NCBI RefSeq assembly: GCF_010093815.1
Contig: NW_022985561.1
Location: 562,045-626,044, forward strand
DNA: 64,000 nucleotides
Reading direction: 5' to 3'
Source of the DNA: Pseudovirgaria hyperparasitica
Lineage: Eukaryota > Ascomycota > Dothideomycetes > Acrospermales > Acrospermaceae
A program made the position numbers and the translations under genes. Below are positions 23,739 to 36,401 of the stretch, in pieces. Positions within the stretch are counted from its first letter, which is position 1. Each line of letters starts with the position of its first letter. The notes under the pieces were generated by a model that did no database searches, was not told the DNA's origin, and worked only from the letters and a program-made list of their open reading frames with translations.

Positions 23739-24637
23739 AATTCGATTGTGGGAGAGGTGTAGGGCTGGTTGGGAAGAGATAATCCAATTGAACTTCTTTG
23801 CAAAAAATACCTGTCTAGAGCTAGCCATCCATTGCTGTATTTGGTCTAGTGTGAAAAGCAACCATCCCGTCCCTTGGTCCCTTAAGGCAAAAAGAAACCT
23901 TGTCACATTAATTATCTCCGACACGACCATAAACAACAGAAATCCAATGTCTAACCAGCACAAGATAACCAAAGGGCCATTAAAACCAGTCCTGAGGACT
24001 CCGGCCACAACTGCTTCAAGCGCTCGTGGCGATCTTACGTTCATCCTACCAGCAGAACAGCCAAAGCACAATGGTGCGTGCTCTTTTGCGAGATCTATAT
24101 CAATAATACACAATTTTCTGAATCATCTCAGCAGTGATCACTTTCAATTCCACTCGCTTCCAATCACCTTTTCTGTATCCAGCGAGTTCCGAAACGAAGT
24201 TGGGAAAGCACACGTATACAGCAGGTCTGCGAAGTCGAATTAGGGGGGTTGAGGACGCACTTTAGTTTATACGAGAATCATGTGTATGTTCGATGGCTTC
24301 CATTATTTATATCTGTATCTGTGAAACGGCTGATAAGCGTGATTTCTGACAGCTGCGACGTTGTATTTCCAATGCGTGAGAGACACAGAAGACAAAACGC
24401 CAGACAATGCAAAGATATACTGATGTCTTCCTGGCAAGTATATAGGTACGCTAATTGAAAGAGGTAGCGCTCTGCTTGTAGAGAGTATGAACAGCAAGCA
24501 ACAAGGAATTACAAGAAGCTTGAAGTAGTGGTATCAGGGAGCTACAAACCTCCAAACAGCCAATCAAAAAACATTAGCAATATAAAATTCCATGAGACGT
24601 CCTGAAGGCTCATCAAGCCATGAAAGCCTCTCGCCAT
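23739..24637. other. Spacer between EF-G1 promoter and formin 3' end
   Basis: About 900 bases lie between the start of the EF-G1 gene and the end of the formin gene, both on the minus strand. The stretch should hold the EF-G1 promoter and the formin 3' UTR. A 210-residue plus-strand frame overlaps the EF-G1 presequence and has no family features, so I treat it as a shadow. Confidence 0.55.
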
Positions 24638-27600
24638 CTAGTCCGCATCCGGCGTGGCTATGCCCGTCATATTCTCGCCTGTAGGGCTAGGCGGGCTAAC
24701 GATTGTTGTCGGCGTATTTAACTTTCCTTCTTCTTCATCATCATCATGAGCACCGTCACCAGTAGTCTCAATATTAATCTCGCTCTCGCCTTCTTCAGGA
24801 ATCGACGGGCTCAGCGGGTTTCTAGGTTCGCCACCACTTGGATTCTGCGCAGCCCTCCTTCTTGCTCTTCGTCTTGACCTTTCATCATCTGCGCTTTCTC
24901 GTCTCCGCCGCACGCGAATTGAGTCATCTCCACCAGGCGTATCATCTCCGCGCAGACCTTGTAAGAGACTTGCGGCACGGTCCGCAACGTCTTCTTCCTT
25001 GACCTCTGGGTCCGGGCTTGTTGTGCCATTATTCTCATCACCTTCACTTCGGGGGCTGACCATGCCATTCTCTTTCTCGTATGTAGTAGGCAGTTCAGGC
25101 ATCTTCTGTCCACTTGCAACACGAACTTCGTGGCGATCCTTGAGTCTTGCTCGGCGGCGACGATCGCGCTGGTCGCGCACCTGGGGTGCTGCAGCACGAA
25201 GCTTCTCAAGAAGGCTGTCCATCGCACCAGTGGATGCAGGCGATACCGGGCCATCAGGGCCGATGTCGCCGGCCGTACCCACTGCGAGCTGATTCTTACG
25301 GCGCATCGAGGCTTCATTGCGACGTTTGAGGTCTTCAATTGCCATGTTCTTTTCTTTGGATTTCTTCCATTCACTGACGAAGATAGCAAGCTTCGAGAAA
25401 AAGTCTCTACGAGCGTTTTCGTCGAGTGGGTCTTCACCGTAGAAAGCCATAATACTCTCGTATTCGCGGCTCATCTCTTCGAGGTGGACTTGCATCTGCT
25501 CAGCTTTGCGCCTGGCATCCTTCATAGACCGCTGGCATACGATATTGACACGATCTTCAGGATGAAACTTCTTGGGATCGCTCAGGTTACCAGAGTCCAA
25601 GGAACCCTGGACGTTCTTGATGTTTTCAATGTATCTCTTTGCATCGAGTTGGAGCTGATCAACATTGATTTTCTTTGCGGCAACAACGCCGGCAATCTCC
25701 TCCGTAAAGTCTTCCCATCCAGGATACTGCGTCCGCACGACTTGCTCCACTACATCTGCAAACGTTCGTTCGTTGTTATGGTCTTTGACCATACCAAGCC
25801 GTGACAATGAGCTCAATTTGAAACCAGACGCTTGTTTGTTTGCGTCGTTCATGAAATTACCGATATCGAGGATGAGTCCAAATACGCTAAGAAGCGAACT
25901 GGAGTCTCGAAGAGACGCTGAAACTTTTGATACTTCGTCTAGCTTTTTGTATATCTCATCATATTCAGGCTCAAAGCTCCTGGTCAATGCAAGAGCTCGT
26001 ATACGGGATTTCCAGTAGTGGTGAAGTTCGAATGAAGTGAAGAGGTATATTTGATCTTCGCGTGTCAGCTCCTGAGGATCCTGTTCAGGGGGTGTATTGG
26101 CGGCATTCGGTCCCGTCCAATCGCGGCTGTAAGGAGCAAGAAGTTTTACTGTGTTCTCCGGGATGTTGCAAAGATCCGGCTTGCCAAGGAATTCCATGAC
26201 AACGTCGTTGTCCAGCACTTCGCGATCACAATGGATGATCATACGTACAATCTCGTCGACAGATTTGCCCGATAGCTTTGCTAGAGCAACATCTACAAAC
26301 AGACAGACATGTCAGCAAAGACGTGATGAGGAATATATAGGTAAGAACTTACGATATGCTTTGCGAAGGTCGGCCGAGATGAGCGATTTTTTGTCGTCCT
26401 TTTTACCTGATGCCTTTCCAATCGCCTTGATCTCCTTGGCTAAAAACAGCTTCTCGACCTCGTCCAAAACACCCTTACGAGACAGTTCGATGTATCTCTC
26501 TTCTTTGGCTTCATGCGTGGGAGCATGATTTGTCCAGAGTGTGTCCTGAACAGTGTCGACCTTCTCCCAGTGTAGCGCCTTGAGTTTCTTCTTCGGCCTG
26601 GCAACTCCATGACCGACTGTTGGAGATAGAATCGCGTTATGCTTGGGTAAAAAGCCACCTATACGCATGCCTGGTAGGGGAGGGGCACCAGGAGTTGGAG
26701 GAGGTAAAGGAGGTGGAGGAGGTCCCATTCCCATTCCCATACCCGGCATCGGAGGTGGTGGAGGGGGTGGAGGACCAGCACCATCGTGGAATCCTGGCAT
26801 AGGAGGCGGAGGGGGCGGCGGAGGTCCACTTCCAAACCCAGGCATCGGAGGAGGGGGCGGTGGAGGAGCCCCGTTTGTGAAACCAGGCATAGGAGGCGGG
26901 GGCGGAGGAGGTGGGCCAGTCTCAAAGCCTGGTATCATGCCAGGCATTGGGGGAGGAGGTGGTGCTGGTGGTCCGTCGAATTCGTTCGAGCCATCCGCTG
27001 GAGTCTTGAGAGGTTCAGAGTCAATGCTGGGTTGCGAAGGACCAGTTGTGATACCTTCGTCCTCAGCTTCGTCGTCACTAGCTTCGTAGCGCTTGACTTT
27101 CGATGCAATCTCGCCCAGAAGTCCGGTGGCTTGCTGAGCGTTCATCTTCGGACGCTTCATTTCGACTATTCTGGGCTTTTCGTACACCACGTCGTCTTCA
27201 TCTTCCTCAGTGACAGGCATTTCGGTCAGTGTTTCAGCACTGCTTGGAACAGGTTTCCTATGGGGTCTTCCAGCACTGCTCTGTCCTCTATTGACCTTAC
27301 CCAGGTAGCCAGCATCCATATGCCCACTAAGATCTGGTTGGCCGCCCATTTCACCCTCCATCTGTTCGCGTAGTTCCCGGAGCTTGTCTGATGGGCTGAA
27401 ATTTTGCAAGATACGACCACCTTCAAGTGTAGCTTGCGTTTTAGCCCGCTGCAGCTGGATCTCGAGTCGCTCCATAAGCCTTTCCCGGTCAAGGATACCA
27501 CGCATCTGGGCTGGATCTGTAGATATAGTTTCTTTGCCGCCCTTCTGAGCAGCTGATGCTGCAACATCTTGAGCATCGCGAAGCATGAGATAAAGTTCTC

Positions 27601-30043
27601 GGGTTTCTAGCTCGTTTCGCTGGAGGTCTTGAGCACGGAGTCTTCGCACGTCAGCGAGCTCAGCTTTCATCGCTTCTGCTTGGCGACCTCGGAGCTCTAT
27701 GATGGCAGCCTGTTCGTCAATTTGCTTCTGCAGTTTCGCAACAACACCATCTGCACCTAGCTCCAGTTGTGCTTTGTATTCATCACGCTCCGCAATCGCG
27801 GCGTCTGCTATTTGTCGTGCCTCTAGGGCTTCGTCCCGGACTTGTCGTGCCTCTGAGTCGGTGTAGAGTTTATCAAGAAGATTTTGCACAGTGAAATTGA
27901 GACTTTGCTTCAGGTCCATGTCCGGGAGCCTCCTGTCCATAGCGACATAGCTGAGCATTGAGTCTACGAGCTGGAACATCCTTAGTCGATCCTCACCCTC
28001 GTTGTCCCGGATAAGTAGAAGATGCTGCATGGCTGAGACAAAGTAGTCTTGTGCTCTACTGTTCTGTATCTTGCTCATGATGGCATCTGTGATCTGCATG
28101 GGGTCATTCAAGTCCTTGACTGCTCCCTCGATGCTGTCGACCATGCTGCTGTTCTCTTTCTCAAGTACATCTTCATAGTCAACACCTTCGTTGTCGTAGT
28201 AGCGTGCGATTTGCTTGTCGATTACATCGTACTGGAAATCGGCCATCTTCTGGAATATACGCTTTATGCCACATGCCGTAAATTGAGCGCGAATATGCAT
28301 TCGCAGCTGCACATCTGCCGGCGCATCGACCAACATATTAATGAGCATCAGAGATGCTACGGCATATTCCATAAGAAGATTCTCCATGCCAATGCCCCCA
28401 CTACGAACCTCATCGCTCGCACCTACAAGGCTACCCATCTTTCCCCTGCCATCTACTGTGACTTCGACGATGCGCATCCAGGAGTCGAATCTGCCATTTT
28501 CGTTTTGTTGCGATTTCAGGAAGTCCAATGCTTGCAACACCTTTTCATGCCCATCTCCTTCGCCCCAATGGCACAGAAATGTTACGACCTCGCTGACAAG
28601 TTTGCGAGTATTTAGACGGGGAGATGTAAGAGATCCTGCAAGAGCCATCACAATGCCGACATGGGCCAGGGCGTTATCAGCACCATACTTGTTGTTCATG
28701 AGCGCCTTCAGACACTTCACGATATCATATTCTCGGTCCAAGTCCTTTTCGGTAGAATTTCCAGATGGAGGCGCGGGCCCCGTTGCTTGTTTGCGATTAA
28801 TTTTTCCCAGTACATTGGTCAGAGCGACTTGACCTTGTGCTTCTACAAATGATTTGACCCAGGCAATTGGTTGTGTGCGCAGGCTGACACTTAGACTTTG
28901 AAGCTGCTTCGCAGTGATTGAATTGTCCATGAGCTTCCGCACATACCATTCTGGACTACCCTCCTCGTCAGCTCTGCCGAGGATTCCGAGCGACTCTTGA
29001 CCGCCGATAGTGAGTCGTGCATGTTGCTTTTTCTTTTGGTCGGTTTGGTATTCAGAAAGCTTGTCCTGATATACAAGTGTCCATTTCTTTGAGACAGGAT
29101 ATGCCTCCATTTGCCTTTTTGCTGCGTCAGGTAACATCTTCCAACCGCGTTTGACCATAAGTGCCATGAACTCTTGTTCTATTATACGTGCGTCGCTAGG
29201 TTTATCGAGATTGAAGCCCTCGGGAGAGATTGGTTGGGTGGAGGAATTACTTGAATGGTGTCCGAAACCATGCCGATGATGCGAGTCGCGATTCGAGCCG
29301 ATCGTAGGTAGAAGGGTGGACTGATCAACACCAAGTGAGGAATAAGTTGAATGTGAAGGGGTGAGCAAAGAAGTCATGCTTGATCCTCTGTACGCTGAGC
29401 TATTCGAATATATGCTTGCTTGGTCGGATGCTGCTCGTGTATTGTTAGAGGAGTCTGAACCAGCATATGAAGGGTTATACGAGCCCGTTGCTGTGCTCGC
29501 CCTGGCATTACCGCCCCATTGCTGCACTGAGACCCCCCGATCACCAGGTTGACTTGATGCCATCGATGTACCTGTGGTATGGGGTGGCGGTCGTGGACCA
29601 GGTACGCTGGTATATCCGTTGGATTGTGGTACGGGAGTGAATGCTGGGTACTGATGAAAGTCGCCGCCAGCTTTGGCCAAATGATGCGGTTGCGGTTCGC
29701 GGGAGCGGACAGTCCGTGGGTCATTGCTCTCCTGAGGAAGGTATTCCACGGGTATTGGCGAACGCGCATCAGCTGTCCTGTCGTATGGAATTGCAGTTAT
29801 TACACCAGCTTGCATGTTGATGCCCTGACTATCGTGACCACTTGAAGACGGACGATCTATTGAGGCCACAGATGTCCTATGTGAGTGGCGAGAGGATTGT
29901 GAATTTGTTATGCTTGGCGCTATACTCGAGGTCTCGGCGCGGCTATCGTGAGATCGATCCTTGTGAAGTCTTTTCCCGAAAAACGATCTACCGCCGGAAG
30001 ACTGCCGCGACTTTTCATCTTGTGGAGTTGAAGACGGCATCAT
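24638..30043 (-). CDS. sepA: Formin, SepA/Bni1 type
   Basis: This formin nucleates and elongates unbranched actin filaments for polarity, hyphal tips and septation under Rho GTPase control. Exons are 30043-26353 and 26292-24638; the 60-base intron splits the His codon of KAYHVALAKLSGKSVDEIV, and the product is about 1,781 residues. The order is: Ser-rich N-terminus with GGRSFFGKRLHKDRS, GTPase-binding/FH3 region (from about residue 280, ARIIEQEFMALMVKRGWKML), a coiled coil (about 740-900), FH1 with six proline tracts (about 1020-1125), FH2 (about 1135-1560, KALHWEKVDTVQDTLW) and a DAD-like tail (AASLLQGL followed by RVRRRR). That tail predicts autoinhibition through the N-terminal domain. I start at the first Met of the MMPSS pair; 30040 is equally possible, and an in-frame Met at 30118 is less likely. 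Confidence 0.95.
26650..26985. repeat. Polyproline repeats of the formin FH1 domain
   Basis: Related units of about 45 bases encode six to eight prolines followed by MPGF-like spacers on the minus strand. They are profilin-binding tracts. The plus strand shows a Gly-rich shadow frame that is not a gene. Confidence 0.95.
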
Positions 30044-30819
30044 GGGAGGTTCCGAAATATATAGCAGTTGATATCCGGCAAGATGCACGCGCCTCGGAAA
30101 CCACCTCTTGTGCGCCACAGACCAAGCGCTGCAATTTCAGAAAGAATGGCGCTGGACAAGAACGCGGCGAAGCGTTTGAAGCCGCGTGTGTGGACTATTC
30201 TCCGGACTGTCGCGAGTATGAGGGGGCGTTATGTAGTGAGAGGGGGCAGCTACGGAGGAGAAATGTATGCCGCTGTAGGTCGTCCGTAGGGGTAGGGAGC
30301 GGTGCAGGACGTATAGGAAAGGCGACGCGGAGCGAGGATTGCGAACGCATCAGTGTAGTCTGCTCATGGCCCAGGTCGTGTGAAGTGAGCGAGAATGCGT
30401 TCAAGGTAATTATTACGTTGTCGACGAAGAGAGCATTGGGGCATTGACTTCCTCAGTTAGACCCTGGCCTAGCCTAGTAATCGTGTTTCAGGGGGCGCTC
30501 ACGTGCTACCGCGCGGAAGTGGAAACAGCGATCTCTTCGAACGTCTTGATATTCTGAGACCACTCACTCTCCTACGCTTGCGTTTAGTCTATAAGCACAT
30601 TTTTAATCCCCGGATAATCAATATCGAGTCCCCGGGAGAAGCGTGTGGATACGCTTCCAAACCTCGTATCGGTGAGACTTGCCAGCACAGAGGCGAGGCC
30701 GTCCTTCATCATCTGGCCAATTCACATTCACTGAGACGTCGCGTCTGTTTGTCCTGTTTTTGCCACATCGCACCAAGCATCGCACCCTCCGACCTTCAAA
30801 AAATCACGGCGACGGAGAT
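30044..30819. other. Divergent promoter region, formin / small membrane protein
   Basis: This spacer of nearly 780 bases lies between two genes that point away from each other and should hold both promoters. Plus-strand frames that run out of the formin N-terminus into it have no family resemblance. I see nothing else supported. Confidence 0.55.
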
Positions 30820-31349
30820 ATGACGGCGTTTGGGAGCTTTCTCAAGGTGTGCATTACGTCCACTACTGTGTTATTTTCTTGGTTTAGAAAAAGAAAACCT
30901 GACATGCTTAGGCTATCCTGGCACCCGCGCTCATTGCGCTTGTAGCTTATATACTCCTCAGCTATTTTGTATTACCATTCATTCGGCGACACCGTCAGCG
31001 TTACAACCAGTACTTGCCTGTCAACGGCGGCCTCTCCACCATCTCCAACACAGCGCTCACAGTCAGACAACGTGTTGGTGATGCATTGATCACTTTCTTC
31101 CTCCCGTCATACGGGTTGCGTCGAGTGATAGACGGCTCAAGAGACCCAAGAGGGAGCGAAGATGTGATGTTCGATGACGAAGAAGGCGAGGATATGGTTG
31201 GGTTTGACATAGACGAGCGACGGCGAGAGGCCCTTGAGCGAAGAAGAAGTAATGTTGGGGAAGAAGATCTAAGACTGAGCCGTGATCTAGAGGAGGGATT
31301 CAAGGATGACAGCGACGATGAAACGACTGGGAGCAGAACAGAGCGATGA
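30820..31349 (+). CDS. Small single-pass membrane protein, conserved-looking
   Basis: The function is unknown. Exons are 30820-30846 and 30912-31349, giving 154 residues. The first exon has only nine codons (MTAFGSFLK). The 65-base intron has a weak GTGTGC donor, a CTGAC branch site and a TTAG acceptor, and the join gives FLKAILAPALIALVAYIL. The hydrophobic stretch to about residue 30 forms one helix, followed by the basic RRHRQRY. Next comes an orderly segment (YLPVNGGLSTISNTALTVRQR) with a second weakly hydrophobic patch, then an acidic, disordered tail. The pattern fits a tail-exposed ER or Golgi membrane protein. The intron is essential: without it the helix has no start codon. I recall similar small proteins in other moulds but no name. 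Confidence 0.7.
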
Positions 31350-31539
31350 CAAACTTGTCCGCCCAAATTTCGCATCGTTACTTATACATTCACATGCAGG
31401 CTTGGACTTGAACTGTGAACCTTTCGTATGGTTATGAACGCCCAGATGAGTCGCTAAGAATGCTTCCGTTCTGGCGATTGACCGACCCGAACATATGATC
31501 AACCAACATTTTTCCGTTCCAACGGACCAATTGAGATAT

Positions 31540-33007
31540 CTACTTTCTCTGTCCATATGCCTTCGTAGCATAGTCACCAGCGTGTACAATCAGATCCTCA
31601 GGCCTGTAATCGAGACGGCCCGAGAAATAAGAATCGAGGATAGCTTTGGTGCCGGCAGCGTAACGCTAAGAAAAAGGTTAGCCCGTTCTTCGATATTTCA
31701 GAATGACAATCACGCGAGCACTTACCTTCTGAGCGTCAATGGAAGTACCAGACATGTGGGGAACCATGGCGTTACCGCCACCCCATGCATTCTGTGCGTA
31801 TCGAAGAGGGTGGTCCTTGGGTGCCGGTTGCGGGAACCAAACATCACCTCCGTAGCCACGAAGTTGACCATTCTTGAGAGCCTCGGCAACATCCTCCTTG
31901 ACAACGATGGCACCACGAGCAGTGTTCACCAGCCATGAGCCTAGCAGGATTAGTAACCTGGTGTCTGCGATTATGACATGTTTACGTACCCTTCTTCATC
32001 TTGGAAAGAAGTTCCTTGTTAAAGAGACCACGAGTCTTCTCGTGGAGGGGACAGTTGATGGTAACTACATCACACTGACCCAGCATCTCCTCGAGAGTCT
32101 CGACACGCCTGCAGCCAATTTCCTTCTCCTTCTCAGGAGATAGGGCCTGGTAGTCGAAGTATAAGAGCTCCTTACAGTCGAAGGGCTTCAATCTGCGCAG
32201 GACACGCTCACCGATACGGCCTACAGCCACGGTACCAACGACCTTACCCTCGAGATCATACTCGTTCTTTGCAACTTCGGCGACGTTCCAGTCACCACGG
32301 GCGACCTGTTCGTGAGCGGGAACGAAATTGCGGACGAGGGTCAGAATGGTCATGACGACATGTTCAGCGACTGAGACGACGTTGGAGCCAGTCACCTCAG
32401 CGACAGTGATGTTGTGTTTGTTGGCTGCGTTGAGATCGACGTGATCAGATCCAATACCGGCAGTGACAGCGAGCTTGAGTTTCTTTGCCTTGGCAAGACG
32501 TTCCTCGGTCAGATAGCCAGGGTGGAAGCTACAGGAAGAATACAATCAGTATGGCGCCAAAGGTCAAGGCGGACGTGCTTGAAAGTTGGACACTCACGGA
32601 GTCGTGATGATGACCTCTGCATCAACCAATTCTTTGTCGAATGTGGAGTTCTCGCCCTCCTTGTCGGACGTAGTCACGAGAGTGTGACCTTGCTCTTCAA
32701 TCCACTTTCGAATGCCGAGCTCGTTCTCTGTGGTTCCGAGCAATTGAGGCTCCTGTTCGGCATGGACACCGCCCTGGGAAAACGTCAATTAGGGACAGTT
32801 CGAGGTTGTCACGCAGGGTTCACTCACGTCATAGAGAACCAACAAAACTTTACCCTGCATTTGCGAGGTAGCTGTTAGCGTTCTGATACCAGTACAGTTG
32901 GGATGTGCCCGGAAGGTAGGGGTAGCATTGTATCGTGAGACAACCCGGACGAAGCTGGGCACGGAGGTTGGGCGTGCGAGGCGGGACAAGGACTGAGCAA
33001 ATACCAT
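31540..33007 (-). CDS. FDH1: NAD-dependent formate dehydrogenase
   Basis: The enzyme oxidises formate to CO2 with NAD+. Exons are 33007-32828, 32773-32598, 32528-31990, 31940-31726 and 31665-31540 (introns 54, 69, 49 and 60 bases), giving 411 residues. The nucleotide-binding motif GTVAVGRIG is followed by an Asp (YFDYQ) that selects NAD over NADP. Active-site marks include [18 protein letters not shown] and the catalytic His in [11 protein letters not shown]. The last exon carries the family ending [10 protein letters not shown]. Residues 1-49 form a basic, Ser-rich presequence without acidic residues, which suggests import into mitochondria. A second in-frame Met at residue 50 (32860) would make the usual short cytosolic enzyme, [11 protein letters not shown]. 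Formate clearance and one-carbon metabolism are the likely roles. Confidence 0.97.
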
Positions 33008-35022
33008 TGTGTATGAAGAAGTGAGAGTGTAACGGAGACGTGATCAGGAGGCGGAAGGTAGCTGGTTATAAAAGGTCAGCTATGCCAGAGCTCCAGGGTA
33101 GCCAGCTAGACGAATTGATGGTGAGAGGGGGAAGAGGCGGCAAGGACAAGGGCAAGTGCTGATTAGCTGTGATGACGTTGCAGCACGCTGAGAGCGAACC
33201 TGTTGACTTACGGAACAGAGTGAAATTGAGTGGACTGAGCGTGTTTTGGCGTTGGTGGTGATGGTGTGCAGTGAAGAAAGGTCTAGTGTGCAGATCGGTC
33301 GACAGTGTTTATTGCAGGTCCCGTTGATGCGGAGAGGGGCAGCAGTTTGAAATATATGTGCGTCCAGGTCCGTCAGTACTAATAGAAGTAGTGCTCGTGC
33401 TCGGTATGGACAATGAATTTGCTCCAATCTTTTTTGTCGCCGAATGCGCAGGCTAATAGGTGATGCCCCATTTCTCCACACCTAGGCAGATTTCTTCTCG
33501 TCATGTTCCATCGATGAATGATGGGCGAGACCGCACCGCCGCCATTACCATCCATCCAGTGTATTGGACTGGCCTGGAGAGAGAGCTAGACGTCAGACCT
33601 CCCCCTCCCCCACTTTCGTGTAGTGAAGCGTGAGGTCTGCGCTGCGTATTACACCGTCTGCTGGCCATAGCTCCATCTCCCACCTGCACATCATTCTGCT
33701 GTGGTGGTTGGCGCATTATCGGCAAATGCGGGGTCGTGTCCAATCGCGAGTAAGTCCATGGTGAAGACTGCTCCTCTTCGGCCCAGTGGGAGCATTCATT
33801 CAAGCATGTATTGATTCTTGAGCCACAGGTACACTAACCGGCTATTGTTGATGTTGTTTCCCTCCTAGGATTTCTGTGGGATCATTGCTATTGTCTTTCC
33901 GCGTGGGTCTGCTTCTAGCTGCAGATGTTGACTCTTCGGACTTCTCTCGTTCTTTCTAACCAACTCAGATCAGACTACCAGCAACATCCCTGGTACTGTA
34001 GAGCGCCAATTGCCTCGACTTGGAACTTCGGCATTGGTCTGTCCAGGGACCAACGGCTAACACGGAACGCTGTCGTTGTAATGTTTGGCACCGCAATTCT
34101 GCCTGTTGCCGCCGAGGATGTCCACTGAAAGCATCCCAAGAGAACACACTCGTGCAGCCAGCTAATTAAATCAGAAGCAGCTTTTGGCGTGTTGGGTTCT
34201 CGAGTTGGATATTGATAGATCATATGACCTCGTTCCTGCGACCAGGTCCAGCTTACACTTGTATCCCACTGTACATGCTGATTAGACCGCATCAAACCGG
34301 ACTCCACCACAGAGTCTTCCAGAAAAGCTTGCTCGTGCGCCAGTCCATGTCCGGGACTCAGATATGATACCTATTAGATGTCACGAATCCATTTCCAGCT
34401 CAAGCCTTCCGTTTGTCCTGCCCGGTTAGAGTTGCTTTGCTGTTCTGTATACCCATCTATACAGCCCACCTCACTCAGCAATGTATCCCAGCGAGCGCGC
34501 ATTATTGTGACATCACATGATATCCCTCCAACAGCCCTGTCGCATGCTTGTATACTGCGAACCTGCCCTGTACTATCGTGTATCTTTCTACCAATGGTAG
34601 AAGTGAAAACGTGTTCGGATCGATTGGAAAAGTTGGTCACGCGAGACTTGAGGGATATTATTAGCAATTCTGCAACTGTTCACAGTAGTCTGGCAGGGCC
34701 GCACTTTCGACTTACTCCCATATCGTGTTTGCACGGCTCGAAAATGCCGGAGCTGGCTGCCTTGCAGATGAAATCGCCGCGATAGCCGGACTGCTGTAAT
34801 GTACGGCAGTCTCCATTTGAAGCTTTAGATTGTCTGCGCTTACGAATCGCATGCAATTCTGTTTAGGATAAGTGAGCTAGGACATGTACACAACATCAGG
34901 TAGAGCTGAGCGCGCGAGCGTGTGTGTGTGCCAAGGTCGACGCGCATGGACCCGCGCAAACGGGGAAGGTCGAGCGAGTTGAATGATGAATGCACATCTT
35001 CTCAGCAATCCCTTAGCGACGT
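33008..35022. other. Divergent spacer, FDH / PrmC-like
   Basis: Two kilobases separate the divergent starts of FDH and the methyltransferase gene. The FDH side is pyrimidine-rich on the coding strand and may hold a 5' UTR intron (33062-33211, see findings). The remaining frames (for example 33080-33481 on minus and 34378-34785 on plus) have no family resemblance. I see no RNA gene. Confidence 0.55.
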
Positions 35023-36401
35023 ATGCCTCGTTTACTCCCGCGATCAATTCTGCATGCTCAGTCTGAGAATCCTCTCCTCGCGAAACTACTCCCTACATGC
35101 AGAAGTCTCGCGTCTGCGCGTAATGAATTGCGATGGCTCCGTGAGCACGCTATCGACCACCATGCCACTGAGCGTAGCCCGGCTTCCAAGGGTGACAATA
35201 ACAATTGGAGAGCGAGATTGAAAGAGCTAGTCGCACGACGAGCGAGAGGTGAACCTCTGCAATATGTTCTGGGAACTGAATGGTTCGGAGACCTTGAGCT
35301 CGTGTGCCGCCCGGGTGTACTCATACCGCGGTGAGTTCAGTCGACACCATCAGCTCATGTAACGTATATGAGAGAAAGAGATGCTGGGTCTACGGAGTTG
35401 TGCTCTTGCAATAATATCTCGAGACATACGTCAAGTGAAATGCGCCCAGCATGCGAATCAACGAGCGTGCCAAAGCCAGCTTGTGTTCATGCAAGACAAC
35501 TGCCGTCTGCCGAGCGACCTGTGTGTACCACAGCATTTTGCGACTTGCTGCTAACCCAACGATCAGGCCGGACACCGCGACCGCTATAGGCTACCTCGTA
35601 CAGCGGATGCTCGAGCGTGACCCTCACAAGTGGAGAAAGACACTTCGAGTGCTTGACCTTTGCACAGGCTCTGGCTGCGTATCTTTGTTTTTCCAGCACG
35701 AATGGATCAGGTTCATGCCCGTAATCCCTGAAATCCGCACTATAGGTGTGGATCTGTCTCCGAAAGCTATATCACTTGCACAGCTGAACCGAGACCGCCT
35801 GCTGAGAACTAAGCATGAAGACGTTGAACGGCACAAAGCATCACAGGCCTCTCACTTCTACGATACTGCATTCATTGAAAGTCTGAGCAACACCAGCTTC
35901 CTGCACGCTGATGTTCTCGAGGAATCACAGCTATGGCAAAAGCTAGAGGCTGAGCATAGCCTGGCAGCGGACATACTGCTGGCCAACCCACCATATATAT
36001 CAAGATGGGGCTTCCAGCATTCGACAGAACGGTCAGTGCGTAGACATGAGCCTAAGATGGCTCTTGTGCCTCCCTTGCCATTCTCAATCCCAGGCAAGGA
36101 CTGCCCTAAACGAGCAGACAGTGACGACCTGGGTGACTTATTCTATGAACCATTAGTCAAGACCGCATTAAAATCCGATGCAAAGATAGTTTGGTTCGAA
36201 GTTGCAGATATTGAACAAGCCGCACGAGTGGCACATCTGATCACCTCGATGGCTTCCGCGCGCCCAGAACAGCTGGAACTGTGGAGAGAAGAACCGATGC
36301 CTGGTATAGAAGGCCTGGAAGGAAAAGACGAGATATATCAGGGTTTTATTGTCAAGGGCAGAGGAAATGGCAGATCTGTAGTCTGGTGGCGAGATGGATA
36401 G
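35023..36401 (+). CDS. HemK/PrmC-type glutamine methyltransferase, probably mitochondrial
   Basis: This family methylates the GGQ glutamine of class I peptide release factors; the yeast mitochondrial member is Mtq1. Exons are 35023-35330 and 35567-36401, giving about 380 residues. The 236-base intron is the longest I modelled and has CTAAC near its AG. The join restores GVLIPRPDTATAIGYLV, the hallmark of the family. The N-terminal helical domain carries NELRWLREHA. SAM motif I is LDLCTGSGCVSL, and the active site NPPYIS is near residue 240. The basic start MPRLLPRSILHAQSENPLL could serve as an import signal. A long insert between motif I and NPPY, and another after it (PLPFSIPGKDCPKRADS), are typical of fungal members. 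The serC-type gene follows in the same direction after 530 bases. Confidence 0.88.

Noticed and set aside
23611-24243. 210-residue plus-strand frame over the EF-G1 presequence
   Set aside because: It overlaps a secure first exon on the other strand and has no family resemblance.
26643-27089. Gly-rich plus-strand frame over the formin FH1 region
   Set aside because: It is the antisense shadow of the polyproline tracts, which contain few stop codons on either strand.
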